Below, piece after piece: positions 24,911 through 36,669 of a stretch of DNA of 64,000 nucleotides. Source of the stretch: Reticulitermes lucifugus (taxonomy: Eukaryota > Arthropoda > Insecta > Blattodea > Rhinotermitidae); assembly GCA_026260175.1 (NCBI GenBank), contig JAKCWW010001011.1, forward strand, positions 1,679 to 65,678. The letters are read 5' to 3'. Both the position numbers and the translations under genes were made by a program. Each line of letters begins with the position of its first letter. Within the stretch, counting starts at the first letter, position 1. A model generated the notes under the pieces. The model was not told where the DNA came from. It did no database searches and saw only the letters and a program-made list of their open reading frames with translations.

Positions 24911-25350
24911 TGTAACGGCGGGGGTTGCGGGTGCGAGATTTCGGCCCGCTATCCCTGCCGTAATTTTGCTAGTTTTACATTCTGGCTGCGCTCGTGGTTT
25001 AGGTAGCGTATGTTCCCCAACAGGGGGTTCTGGAAGAAGGGTCCGAGCGGTATATGAAGTTTGATGCTCTGGTTTTATTCTTTCGAGTTTAATTAAAGCA
25101 CCTGTTACTGACTACGGACATCTGGACATTAGGAACATGCTGGTTAAAGTGTTCTGATCGTCGCCCTGCCTGGCGTGTACACACATAGTACGAATGTTAA
25201 GCACTACACTGCTTTATGCTATAAGACTACAAACAATGAATTAATTAGTAAATAATTGTGACTATTACTGAAATGAAGGGCTAGTCACTGCCGACTTTAG
25301 GGCGGCACGGGAAATGCGTGCCTGTTCTAACTTTCCCTTCATCCGGAATT
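24911..25350. other. G+C-rich patch, possible fossil LTR
   Basis: The patch opens with TGTAACGGCGGGGGTTGCGG and is markedly richer in G+C than its flanks. It holds a TATA-like GGTATATGAAG (about 25049) and, downstream, a TTAATTAAAGCACCTG block, an arrangement that long terminal repeats of insect retroelements can have. I could not find a target-site duplication, a second copy or a primer-binding site, so a solo LTR is only a guess; a decayed promoter-like or other repeat is as possible. If it is an LTR it is old. Confidence 0.25.
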
Positions 25351-26560
25351 TCCACACACCAAAATTAATACACAAATCTCCCAAATTCCTACCGTTGTTC
25401 ACTTTTGGTGATCAATATGTGTAACAACGCTTACCTTCGGTAAGTAGAATCACAATTAATATATTGAACATCTCCTCTTAGTTTGTCCGGTCCGGTCAAT
25501 CTCTCTTTCACCGCGCATCACTCACAACCGCCACCATCAGAATGCCTCCAAATCTACAAAATTTCTCCTACTACCGCTATACAGACTTCCGGTCAGCAAC
25601 CACATGCAAACTCAATTCCCTGTTACCATGCGCTAAGTCAGCAGTCGCTAGGCCTTGCATCTTCGAACAAAACAAAAAAAATAAAATAAAGTAACATCTA
25701 CACTACAGTATATAGCACTTTTACCAGCCTCTTAATAACAAATGTTTTTTTTAGCCTGATAATGGTCGATATTTAGAGCGAAGTATGTAGCTTTTAAATA
25801 AAAATACAGGTGTGTTGGACTGACTATTTAATATTACTTTGACTGAACTTGATTACAGTAGCCCCCTAGGAGTCACTATTTTATATTCATAATTTCCTGA
25901 GACTCCACATTCGTATTCAGTCCATTATCATCGATGCCATTTAATCTTCGTAATTGAATGCGTTGCGAAAAAAGTACAAAATAAACAATAAATAAAAACG
26001 CGTTATAAAACTCATATTGTGTGCGAGCGGGTGATTGAGTGGCTAAGCAAGAGGCAAGTGAAGAGGATAATAAAGCGAAGGAGATTCATACTCACCAAGC
26101 ATTTTTTTCCTTCTTTTCTTTTGGAGTTCATTCTTATCTGAAGCTTAAGATTTTGACACTTTGAAGCTTCAGTTTGTATTTGGGTCTACTGAATATTAAA
26201 AGTTTAGTTTCTACCTCACAGATGAAGTTCTGAAACTCCGTTATGGAGTCAAATCCGCTAATAGTATTTCGGGAATTAAATTTTTGTTGTGAGAATCATG
26301 GGAAATGCGTAGTAGTAAAAACAATTCTTGCATTGTTTTTATTTACGTTATGTTCAACGTATAGCAACCCCTGTGCTGTAAAGGATAAAGGGAGGACATT
26401 TGGGAAGGGGAAGTGCCTGATTCTATATTTAATTTTCAACGATTTATTGCCTGACTTAATGAACTCCAATAAAGAGCTTAAATGCGAGTCCGAAAATTCG
26501 GATAACAGCATATGTGTACATTTAATATGTTTATGTATAAGTTAATTTGTACCTGTAAAG
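25351..26560. other. Unannotated A+T-rich DNA
   Basis: Nothing recognisable. The plus-strand frames at 25483-25689 and 26243-26545 have no known domain. Confidence 0.4.
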
Positions 26561-26562
26561 AC

Positions 26563-26606
26563 GGGTACTAACATTCGCAGGAACTGCTACGTCCATCTTC
26601 AGGCTA
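26563..26606 (-). ncRNA. Decayed hammerhead-like motif
   Basis: The minus strand reads GCCTGAAGATGGACGTAGCA followed by GTTCCTGCGAATG. The CTGAAGA core, the small GCAG/CTGC hairpin and a GAA remain, but the invariant GAAA is lost, so it should not be active. The blocks match a similar relic at about 60 kb. Confidence 0.25.
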
Positions 26607-26609
26607 AAG

Positions 26610-28870
26610 TCTGTTAATCTTACATCCACAATCTCAGAAATTATAGCGTACGTGAAGTAAATTCTTTCCCGACAGGGACTTACAGAACGCTTTTCAAGTG
26701 TATAGTGTTAGTGTAACCAGTAGTAGATTCATGTGTACACCCCTGCTTACCCTATTCGGTTCGACTAGAGTGGCTGACTAGGAAAAGCATAGGGTAAAGA
26801 GAATCAGAGAAGGAAGCCGAAGGCAATATTGACACACGAGAATTGGGGAGTGGTGGCCCGCTTGTATCTCATCTTCAGGCTGCCTATCCTTGAGGTGGAT
26901 CGCCTTTAGTGCTGGAAAAGTGTGGGGCGCATTGTGGGTGGTGGCAGCACTTTAAAGGTGGCAATAGAAAAAAGCAGTAGAGTTTGAGTGAATGAAAACG
27001 AACACTGACTATCCATTCCTATGGAGGTTATTTGGGGACAGAATCTGTTTCCATTTGCATTGAGGCTACCAAGTGCTACCGGGCACACAGAAGCACTGTG
27101 GCACGCAGAAACCAATGCCATACCAAGTACTGACAGCAACGCTTCGCATGTTGATTTAATTCACAAGCAAAGCCCTGGACTTGGTTTGTGTATCGGGATC
27201 CTCTTTGTCACTCTCCTCTCCAAACACTTTTAAATCTCACATTCTAACAAATAGGAACAGTATTCAGTAGCTCAGGTCTTTTTATTCATTTATGAAATCT
27301 GGATTAGTGATAAAAGGACCGTTGAAAATCAGAAGGTCAATCACCTGTACATATAGGTAGGTACAAGTTGTGTTAAGGCCAACTGACAGTTAACGGCATG
27401 TTCGGCTTTGGGGTGCATTAAATTCAAAATATTTTGATGTTTAAAGAGTGAGACGATGAATGGCCTATGTCAGATATTCTCGTTTAGGTAAAATTGTTTA
27501 TGTACTTTTGAAAGCAATTCGGTTGTTAATGATATATAAGCGATTATACGCCAAATCGACAAAGGGAAAATTCATCTTGTAATTCCAAATTTTGGATTTT
27601 TACTACTTTCTGGAAACCTTAAGACATTAATTTTAATGACCTTTGAATTCTCTAGGTCGATTAGTTTTCGAGATGAGGACTCTCGGACTTTTCAAATTTG
27701 GTCGGATCATCACAGGTACGACAGTTTTGAACACAAGATCTCTAGAAATATTTAAGACAGAAATTTGAGCTGTAGCTCATTTTAAACCCGACATCGTTCC
27801 ATCTTCATACGTATATATAAATACGAACTTTGGCTACACGTGTACACATATTTGCGGTTACATTTTTGACTTAGATTCTTACCAAAATTTTTACATTTAT
27901 TTTTATCCCCATTCCGTCCAACCGAAGTCAGGGGAAACGTAATAGGATATTCATGTATCTTGCCCCAAAAGAATGAATCTTAGAGTAGAGAGAAAATAGA
28001 AGAACTTGTCAGACGGAAGTAAAGTTTCGCGCCCTGCACATGGCGAGGCGGGTAGTTGATCAGTACCACGTCACATCAGTCAGTGTTAGAGGAATGCTTC
28101 TTAGCAACAGGTAGTGCTGGTTAAACAATTTTCTTTTAACGAGGCATTCAGAATAAATAATCTAAGTGAAAAATATTTAAACTTGCTAAGTAGTAAAAGC
28201 AGCAAGAAAATATGATATAATATTAAAGATTTTTCTGAAAACTATTTGCTTATACGTTGGTGATTTAAAATATTTTTTTGCTTACACGTTGGTGGTCTAA
28301 CATATTTTGTCAAATTTTACAGTAGTGCACGATGTAAAAATTACCTGTTTTCAAACAGGAACAATACGTTAACGTTGATCACAACGCCTACTTTTATATT
28401 CTTTCTAATTCATCATCGACAGCCACTTTAACATTCGATATCATGTATATGCAGAGTTTAAATTCGTTTTAATTAACCGAAAAAAAACTTCTCTGATATT
28501 TTTCTTTAAAGACTAGAATGGTTTGTTCAAACACTAAATATTTAGGCTTCCATCAGAATGTAATTCATGTTTTGTAGCTACATACCATTCATTTCTTAAA
28601 TACACAGAATGTTATGCAAAACGTATGCCCGCCTTCAGGATGTTATTATATGAGTCACTTTGAGTAAAACTGCTGTAACACCATGTGTCCGATTATCAAA
28701 CGTTACATCACTACAAGCCTCTTAATTTTTCAATCTGCTGTATGCTACTCTACGGTATCAGTTCATATGATCAAGCGTCACCCTCATTCCCACCTCCGGT
28801 ATACAACACTCACTAGCCCCCCTCCCATTGCTCCAGGGCGGTATTTGTAAACACGGGCTCTCGAAATTAC
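26610..28870. other. Unannotated DNA
   Basis: No feature recognised. The 26.8-27.24 kb part is less A+T-rich and has overlapping frames on both strands (26906-27139 minus, 27021-27233 plus) with no domain I know. It may be a decayed repeat or a short exon, but nothing decides between them. Confidence 0.35.
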
Positions 28871-29150
28871 GTTAACAGCTTGTCCGCCACATTTCGGCCG
28901 ACCTGTAACTGAATAACTCAACCGCTTATCCTAATTGTTGGATTGGTTATTTTGGTCCAGAAGCTTGGCCTGAGAGGTCACCAGGCTCACGCCTCTTGGC
29001 TGTATCTTGTGAGGGTGGCACATGAAAGACTTAGGCTAACAGCAATATTCACAGACAAGAGCAGAACTATTGCTGTGGATCATGAAGTCTGCTGACCGCA
29101 TAAAGGAAAAGGAAATTATCCGAAGGGCAACAAGTTCTTTATTGACACCT
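28870..29150 (+). mobile_element. DDE transposase relic of a Tc1/mariner-related DNA transposon
   Basis: Plus-strand translations contain CPPHFGRPV, YPNCWIGYFGPEAWPERSP and then, after frame changes, HMKDL and a run around KSADRIKEKEIIRRA. The order is that of the insect transposases with a PPHF...FPNRWIGRGGP.AWPPRSPDLTPLDFFLWGH signature, often annotated next to a DUF4817 helix-turn-helix. The aspartate usually found just before APPHF is absent, and the RSPDLTPLDF block is frameshifted. Only the C-terminal third remains, with no N-terminal DNA-binding domain and no visible terminal inverted repeats. The transposon is long dead. Confidence 0.7.
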
Positions 29151-31700
29151 TACTTTTGTAGCATCGCCTGTCACATAACCTTCTTTTAACTTCTTTCAAT
29201 ATGATAAACCATGTAATGTAAAATGTTTAGTTACAGCCATGTACGTACATCAAAATGCTCATGGTGATACACAGGTTGATAATGGGACGTACGGTGATAT
29301 ACAGTTTTTTACTCCAAATGACTCATGTACTAACATACTGAAGTTAGCACACTCTCTAGACTTATCTAAAACTTGCTCTAGCAGTAAGTATTCATTTTGC
29401 ACTCCAATACATTTAGTATATGTGTTTCGTATGATCCACAGAGCAAGGACCGATTATTTTCCTCCACAAAATCTATCGACTGCTTTTAAAAGGAACATGT
29501 TTTTTTATGTATACATTTTTTGAACATCAGTGGTAATTATTTGTAAGTGCAAAACTTCGATTAATTTGTGGATTTACTTTTAAATTCGGAAGTACTGTGT
29601 TGAGTTTCTACAGCACAGAAGGATCCCAAATCCTGCATACAAATTTTCTTCTGTAGTGTTGTGAAACACTTGAGATATTCTGTGTATGTAGAGAAAGATA
29701 TGAATTCGGTATTTGTGTGAACTCAGCTAGGTTTATCTAAAAACTTTGTCAAAAGAATTTTTATAACTTACTACAGGTTTCTGTCATATTTGAGAATTTG
29801 CAAGTCATATACCTGGATATTTTGTGTTACTCTTATCATAATATTGAATTTAACACTTCACAACTGTTAAATGTTGTCAGAAAATGATTTATAATGTTAT
29901 AGGTATGTTAAATTATTATCATATTAAAGATTTTGTCAACAGTTCATAATTTTACCCAAGTGTAAAATAGTGTAAACAGCGTTTTAAAAATAACGTTTCT
30001 AAAGTATGATGGTTTAAAAACCCATATAATTTTGAAGCAGTATATTCTTTATTTTAGCTGATGGTTGCTGAGCGGTAGCATCGATTTACGTTATGCATCC
30101 TCCTATTTTATGCAAGTCTTGGATCGGTTTCGCATTTTATGTCCTGAAATTATAACACAATTAGACAAACTTTCCTTAATTTAGTGCATTTATCGATTTC
30201 ATTAATGGGTACGTAATATCACGTACTTGTTCACTTGGAGTGTGTTTTCTTAGTTGCATATATAAGTACGTTTTGGTTTCCCGTTTTGTACTAATAGGCT
30301 AGTGGCTTTTCGCAGGTTAGTTCCCTGCCTATCTAGCCTTATAACAGGGGTCATCCGTAGGACAGCATCAGAAATTGGATCGGAAACCCTTTTGTGTTTA
30401 CCATTGAATTATGTACTCATTTTTGTAGGTTTGTAAATTTAGGCATTCTCTATAGTTTTTGCATTTTGCAACTCTTGATATAATAAACTTTTTTTCTTTT
30501 ATTGCGCCAAATGAGTTACTTAATCTCGGACATTCTCTGAGACTTTCACCCGTCCCGTATTCAAATTGAAGGCACTATAGTGTTCTATAGAACTAATGAC
30601 AAATGTACCACCTGTTTGACTTTTATAAATTAACAGGTATGTAGAACATTGCAACCAATGGACTCCACTACATTCTTATGTATACCGATATTTTTTGTTT
30701 TTCCTAAGAAGAATATTTCTATAGGATTTCTTTTGGCGGAAGCTATATTTATATTCGTATTTTAAATAGTTTCGAAATTGGTTTGGCTTCTTTATTCACG
30801 TGGTTAAATTTGGAATAACTTTTCTTAATTACTTTCTCTTCTTTATTAGTCTTCTTTGAAGCTTCTATTTCTGTCTTATTCAAAGTGAATTTCTGAATGT
30901 TACTTTTGAGTTTATGGTTGTATGCGATGTTTTGAAATTTTATTTCTTCTTCTTTTCAGCCTTTCTCTCTATGGGGTATGAATTAATTCGTTAGTCAATA
31001 ATCTTACAGTGGCTTGCTTCTCTTGTGTGGGGAGCCAAGTATCGACTTGTGTCAAAATATCCTTGAACGTCGACTTCAAATTAAAATTCGGAAAAATCTT
31101 ATTGTTGCTTATTGTAAGGTCTAGGCAAATTATTTTGGAAAGCTCTTCATGTTATATGACAAAACTTAAGTTTGCTTTGATGCCATTACCTTGTGATAGA
31201 TTTTGACTCTTTTAAAGTGTTACGTGTAAGATCATAATATCAGTATCATCAAATATCCCGATATGTGGCTTTAAAATAGTCAAATATGAATGAAACTATG
31301 TATCCGTTACAGAAACGTTTGTAAAACGTGTGTAAGTAAAACGAACTGTGTTAAGAAGGAAACTGAATTCATAGTTTTTATATTAATTATTCACAACGGA
31401 ATACAGCAAGTTAAAATATTATACTTGACTTCCTGTCAGGGGAATAAATGTTGATGTCTTCAAAATTATTTTGAAAACATCGTGTATTAATTGCTTTCTT
31501 ATTCACGCTGGCATTTACAAGGCATGGTTTATGATATTTGCTTCATACAAACACTTAGACGTGAAAATATACTATACTTTAGTCACAGAAACTTCTATAA
31601 CTGAGTGGACAAAGAGTGATTTTCAGGAAAAAATGCGTGGTTTTCAGAGGCTACTAGCTTACACTTCATGTTTCCATGTTACAAATTGCATGCAGATTTA
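29151..31700. other. Unannotated A+T-rich DNA
   Basis: No gene or element recognised. A block near 30063-30090 (TTGCTGAGCGGTAGCATCG) looks like a pol III box A, but no convincing box B follows it. Confidence 0.4.
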
Positions 31701-31704
31701 TATA

Positions 31705-31865
31705 CAGTCGAACCCGTTTATAACAACATCGCTTTATACGACACCTCGCCTATACAGCCAGATTTTCTATGGTACCCATTAATTCGACAAAGTTAACCAT
31801 AACATTATACTCCTCGGTTATAATAACGACACTCGTTTATAACGACAAAAGATATTCAGTCCATT
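31705..31865 (+). mobile_element. Pogo/Tigger-like transposon end (fragment)
   Basis: After a TA the sequence CAGTCGAACCCGTTTATAAC begins, followed by CATCGCTTTATACGACACC and ACTCGTTTATAACGAC. CAGT-starting ends with repeated TATAACGAC blocks are typical of pogo/Tigger-type elements, which duplicate a TA target. The partner inverted end (GGTTCGACTG then TA) was not found nearby, so this is a one-ended fragment or a decayed MITE. Confidence 0.55.
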
Positions 31866-31869
31866 TCAT

Positions 31870-34800
31870 GACATTATAAAACAGTTCGATTGTATTTCTA
31901 CATTTTCATGAACAAAAAGTACCTGAAATCATAACTAGCAAGGCTAAATAATTTTATTTGCTCTTGCTGTTAACGCTGTATTAGAGACTTCCTTCTCTTC
32001 CGTTTAAAAGACACACTTTAAAAATAAAACATATCATGCTGCCGAAGTTACACGCGAAAAAGGTGCTGTGTGAAAACACAATTTTTATACTCTCTGTAGT
32101 GGCCTTAACCTGTCCCCTGATAATTTCGCCTCAATCGGAAAACAGATTGAAGAAGCAGAAATAACAAAGAAAACTATTTTCGTGGGGGATAAAAATAAGA
32201 TATAAAAGGATTCGCAGGTGTGGAAAGATAATGATGTCTACACATACAAAGAATACGATTGAGTGACAGAGGAATGAAAATAAATGAGAAGGCAAGAAAT
32301 ACTGAATAAGAAGCTAGAGAAAAGAAAATCTCAGAGAGTATTATCATGCATTATACGTCCTAAGGGAAAGCTATTTGTACATACCTTTGCACTAGAAGGT
32401 ACATGAATTTGAAGGAGAGACGCTGAGTGAGATGCTGCATATTCAGTGATGGAGGGGAAGATAGTTCATATAATTTAAATTTCCATCCTCCTGGGGGTGG
32501 TGTGATTCCAAACATCCATCACACAATTCGCTTTGTGACGGTGTAAAGGTTGACAAGTTGATGGAAATGCAATCTATTCCAATGTAATCTTAGTGAAAAT
32601 ATCACATACAGGATATTGCTGCTCTGGTTTCTGCGACTATCGAGCCTTAGTAAGTGTGAGGCAGCTCGCCGTTGCGGACCTTTGTTTTTTAGTGATCATG
32701 TTTGGCGGCTCCCAGATTCTGGGCATATATAAATGCGCGTAAAAATGATTACTTCCGTTGGATCAATCACTTACTGACTTTTGGGGTTTTGTGATGTATA
32801 GTGTGCTACGTAGTTTCTAAAGTTTGGAGATTTTGCTATTTCTGTCTTCAGGATAGAAATTTAAACTGCGAGGAAAAGCGAGGTTAAAGGTATGGAAATT
32901 GGGACTGCAATTGAGTTAATTGTTGACGTTGGTCTCTTTTATCGGATAAAGCACATGAGTTGGCGAAGGCAAGTGTTGCTGAGATACAAAACAAAAAGAA
33001 TATTTTTTGTTAGAAAACCTGAAGGTAAAAGACACCTGCATACCTACCCACTTAATATAATTTTAAAATCTCCGTTAGAGAAATTTGGTTTTGGATTGCA
33101 CACTAGTTTAATCTCATTTCAAACTGGGACCTGTGAGCAGCGAGCATTAGCTTTCAAGATAAGAGACAGATATGTACATGGGTCTGAACTCAATGATTGT
33201 AAGCATTTTCTTATTTTGTTTTCTTTTATTTGTTTTTAAAGTACCTGGGTTACTTACATTACGTAGTATTCATTATTTTTATTAGCACAATACTATAGTA
33301 TTTCATTGCAAGTAATGCATTTGGCGTCTACGTAACGAAGACGCGAAAGTCATGCCTAAAACTTAGCTTTTTGAAGTGTGCATTTCTTTATTGTTATGAA
33401 ATAGTGGCCTATGTGTAAAACAAAACATTCCAAGTTAGCAAACTTTACAGAAGTGGAGAATATAAGAAAAATACAACATTTATTGTGCAATGTAAAGACA
33501 AAATACCGTGAATGATTAGGTTCATTTTGTGAGTAAATCAAAATTATCCGGCAGGGCTAGACACAGAATTCATACACATTTATTACGTATTCCATCACAA
33601 CAAGTTGTGATACACTAAAACATATATCGTGCCAAAGATCATGATGGTGAAGTACTAGTGTTCTAGAGTTCCTCTATACAAACTGACAGGCAACATGATG
33701 TGCCATACACATATATCCCGTGATGTGCATGTTACAGATGTTGCACATAATGCTTGACAACACTGTTTCACTACACACTGTATTCAGCTGTAACGTATAC
33801 GCTGGTGCAATTCTATAAGCTGCGTTAGTACAATAGAGGGCACATATGACTGTCATTTAGAAAGGTACTGAATCGATTTTGGATGGAGACTCTCATGAGC
33901 ATTCAATTGTCTCTCTTCCATTTCGGATACAGGCATGGAATTTATTTCCTGGCGTACTAAGGAGTTCGGTGTTTTCCCTGAGCAATCTTTCTGAAACAAA
34001 GGAACAGTAATTTCTTTCGTCGCATTTTACTTCCAGAGGAGCTTCTAACTTCATTACTTATTACATTTTTAGAATTCAAATCAGACCATTGCTTGACACT
34101 GATGCGTTTTTGGTTTACGAAGCGGTTGGTAGCTCAGTTTACGTAGTGTAAAATGGTAAGTTAATCAATGAATAATGAACTTGAAAATTGTGAAAGGTAA
34201 AGGTCGTGGACGAGCGGAAAATTTATATGTATTTCTCCTAAGTGTTTAGAGGTTCTTAATGTTAATCCTGCCGTATTGAATGCAATCAACGTCTTATTAG
34301 TGCTACCAAAATTTAAAATACCTTTACCCACTTTATAGGAAAATGTCCTCAAGTAATTAAATTATTTCGAGAAAGAAGTGCCTAAGTTCTCAGTAACCTA
34401 CGCATATGTGAGGGAGTCTTATAGGTCAGTCAGTACAGGGTCTAGACCACGTGCTACACGACTGGAGAACTAGCACTTGTTCCTATATGGGGAGAAGATT
34501 TTTTAAGATATTCGTGAACATTTTAAATATATTCTAAGAGCAATGGCTAATTGATTTCTTTCGCGTGGGGTAATAAGTTTAGATAGATGTTTCTTTGGCT
34601 TCTCTGGCGGTGCCTCATTTCTTATACTTATCTCTTAAATGTCTAGATATTTTATTTCTTGTAATTCTTTCGTAAACGGAGAGATAAAACCTTTTACTTA
34701 TCTCTTAAAGGGCAAGATGTGGTGTTTCCTCTACTTGAAGCTTAAAAAACAGATGTCTAAATTGTCAGTTTTACTTCGCGTTATTTCGTACCTTATAGAG

Positions 34801-36230
34801 AAAACAGTCTACATCCGTTACAAAAAACAGTCAAACTCTACCTACTGATTCATGTAAAGTGTCTGTTGTTTTTGTGTGATTTGAAACAAAGTCTAAACTT
34901 TTCAATAAATTTTGGTTGAAGGTCGATGTATGAATTTTAAAGAGATTCTGTCTGGTGGGAATATCATTGCTTCATGCATGCGTCGAGTGCGACGTGCACA
35001 GGTTAGTAGTACTCGTTATTAGGTTTGAGATCTGTCTGAAAATGCATGTTTGAAGATTTTATGGTTAGGGTAATATTATCCTCTGCACAACAGCCAGTGG
35101 AAGGATATTGTTTTTTTCTTCTGGATTGAAAATAAGTGACGTTCCTTATTCTTACCATAACGTAAATTAAACTTTTTGAATTACAAATGGACTATACTTA
35201 ATATTATACATATTCCGTGCAGCTGTTTTACATACTCGTAGATAAGTTTTTTATATATATTTATACATTGGTATAAATAAACTTGTATATAAAAAGGACT
35301 AATTTATACAAAGAATACTTGCAATTCGGGAAGGTCCCTCTTCTTTACTTATTGAAGTTTCCCCCTTTTAGTAAGCACTGTGTCTGTGTAGCAACAAAAT
35401 TGCCTTTGAGTGATGGCGAGTTAAATGGAGCTTGAGTAGAGAGGGTGCTGCTGGTGTCGTGGTAGTAAATATATTGTGCAATCTATCAAAGTTTTACAGC
35501 TGCTGGCTCCTAGATAACGTAACATGACTTCTAATTTATCCTTTGCACGTACACTTTTCTTTCAATAATATTTGAAATATAGCCTATATTTCCTTATTGG
35601 ATAAAGTACTTGAGATTGTAAGTAGGTGCTTTGCCCTTATAAAAGATAACTGAGGTATATCCGAAATTGTTTTCGTCGGCATGATGCCTAGATTTGTACA
35701 ATAAGTATTCATTTTATACCCTTACGAAGTATTATTAGTGAGATGGAATTAATAATTTGGATTATCTGTGCAGGACATATAGCGCAAGTACAAATAGAAT
35801 AAGTGAAGTATATCCACAAACCTAAAGAGAAATCTTCGCTTGGATTATAGAGACAGTAACGTTAAAACTGATCTTAAATGTCTAGTGAGTGGCCAGCGTT
35901 GAACTTCTTCAGGATGGAATTCAGTGACAGGTTCTTGTGAAAGCTATTTTCTCTATTCCGGCTCAATAAATGATAGGCATATTATGAACTAATTAAGTGA
36001 ATATTGGCTTTCTGATCTGAACAATTCAGAATTACTGAACTCATATTCATTCTACGAATTCCAAACTTATTTTATATAATTAACAGTCATGTATATATAC
36101 ATCTAAGGATATTTACGCGTCTAAAACGTGTACATTATCAACACTGACACTCACGTATCCAACAAATATAATGATAGATTTCACAAAACCGGAACGCACA
36201 GAGTTTACATGAAGTTTTAATTTTGTGCTG
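31870..36230. other. Unannotated A+T-rich DNA
   Basis: Mostly featureless. Within it, near 33000-33030, a short piece reads FVRKPEGKRHL, similar to FVGKPEGKRPLGRPRRRW in the C-terminal end of insect LINE ORF2. It lies in an otherwise unsupported 115-codon frame (32892-33239). It may be a LINE scrap of under 60 bases, with low confidence. Confidence 0.35.
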
Positions 36231-36232
36231 GA

Positions 36233-36250
36233 TGTATATATATATATATT
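36233..36250. repeat. (TA)n run, left flank of the inverted-repeat element
   Basis: An alternating TA run of about 18 bases directly outside the left arm of the inverted-repeat element, mirrored by another at 36650-36666. Confidence 0.9.
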
Positions 36251-36331
36251 ACGTTATGTTCACCGTGCATCTTAGCTATAAGCTTCAATTCTTTAACCAA
36301 CGAATGCACCTTTTATTCTCTCACTCCTATT

Positions 36332-36376
36332 TACCCTACATATTTTTCGACCGTATTTTGGTCATCATCAGGGGTA
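36332..36376 (-). ncRNA. Hammerhead-ribozyme-like fold, left arm
   Basis: On the minus strand: stem I TACCC with GGGTA, core CTGATGA, stem II GACC/GGTC, GAAA, then AATATG and TA. It equals the right-arm fold except that the first base of the stem III palindrome is changed (CATATG to AATATG), which would weaken dimer-type stem III pairing. Confidence 0.45.
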
Positions 36377-36552
36377 TACCGATATAGTCACTTCACTGTT
36401 CACTCATTCATTAGGTATTAACATAGAACATTATGCTTGAAGAAACTGTGGTTGTGTTTTTAGCTATTGGTGACTGCCAATTACTGTAAGCAGCATAATG
36501 TTCCACGTTAATACCTAATGAATGAGTGAACAGTGAAGTGACTATATCGGTA

Positions 36553-36597
36553 TACCCCTGATGATGACCAAAATACGGTCGAAACATATGTAGGGTA
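36553..36597 (+). ncRNA. Hammerhead-ribozyme-like fold, right arm
   Basis: Reading 5' to 3': TACCC (stem I, 36553-36557), CTGATGA (36558-36564), one extra T, GACC-AAAATAC-GGTC (stem II), GAAA (36581-36584), palindromic CATATG (stem III), TA, GGGTA (stem I, 36593-36597). GTA would be the NUH cleavage triplet. All conserved core bases of a hammerhead are present in the right order. Odd points are the extra T between the core and stem II and a stem III of one pair plus a loop, or a palindrome pairing between two molecules. Reduced-stem-III hammerheads acting as dimers are a known class associated with Penelope-like elements. Activity is not shown here. Confidence 0.6.
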
Positions 36598-36649
36598 AAT
36601 AGAAGTGAGAGAATAAAAGGTGCATTCGTTGGTTAAAGACTGAGGCTTA

Positions 36650-36666
36650 CATATATATATATATAT
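36650..36666. repeat. (AT)n run, right flank of the inverted-repeat element
   Basis: An alternating AT run of about 17 bases that takes the place of the roughly 35 bases of element sequence found outside the left arm. Confidence 0.9.
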
Positions 36667-36669
36667 TAT

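Larger units (their letters stand above)
36290..36639. mobile_element. Short inverted-repeat element with paired hammerhead-like folds
   Basis: Two arms of exactly 148 bases (36290-36437 and 36492-36639) are reverse complements with 4 mismatches and no indels, separated by a 54-base spacer. Each arm carries one hammerhead-like fold: in the right arm on the plus strand and in the left arm on the minus strand. (TA)n runs lie just outside. The left side continues about 30-40 bases beyond the paired region, including TTCACCGTGCATCTT, which is also found (inverted) at 46415-46429. There is no protein frame. The two arms are alike enough (97%) to be young or recently homogenised. It is most likely a non-autonomous element; a palindromic insertion of two copies is the alternative. 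Confidence 0.75.

Noticed and set aside
26906-27233. Overlapping frames as a possible host exon
   Set aside because: No recognisable domain, both strands open, and no consistent splice sites.
30057-30130. Possible tRNA gene or SINE head (box A-like TTGCTGAGCGGTAGC)
   Set aside because: No box B at the right distance, no cloverleaf and no second copy.
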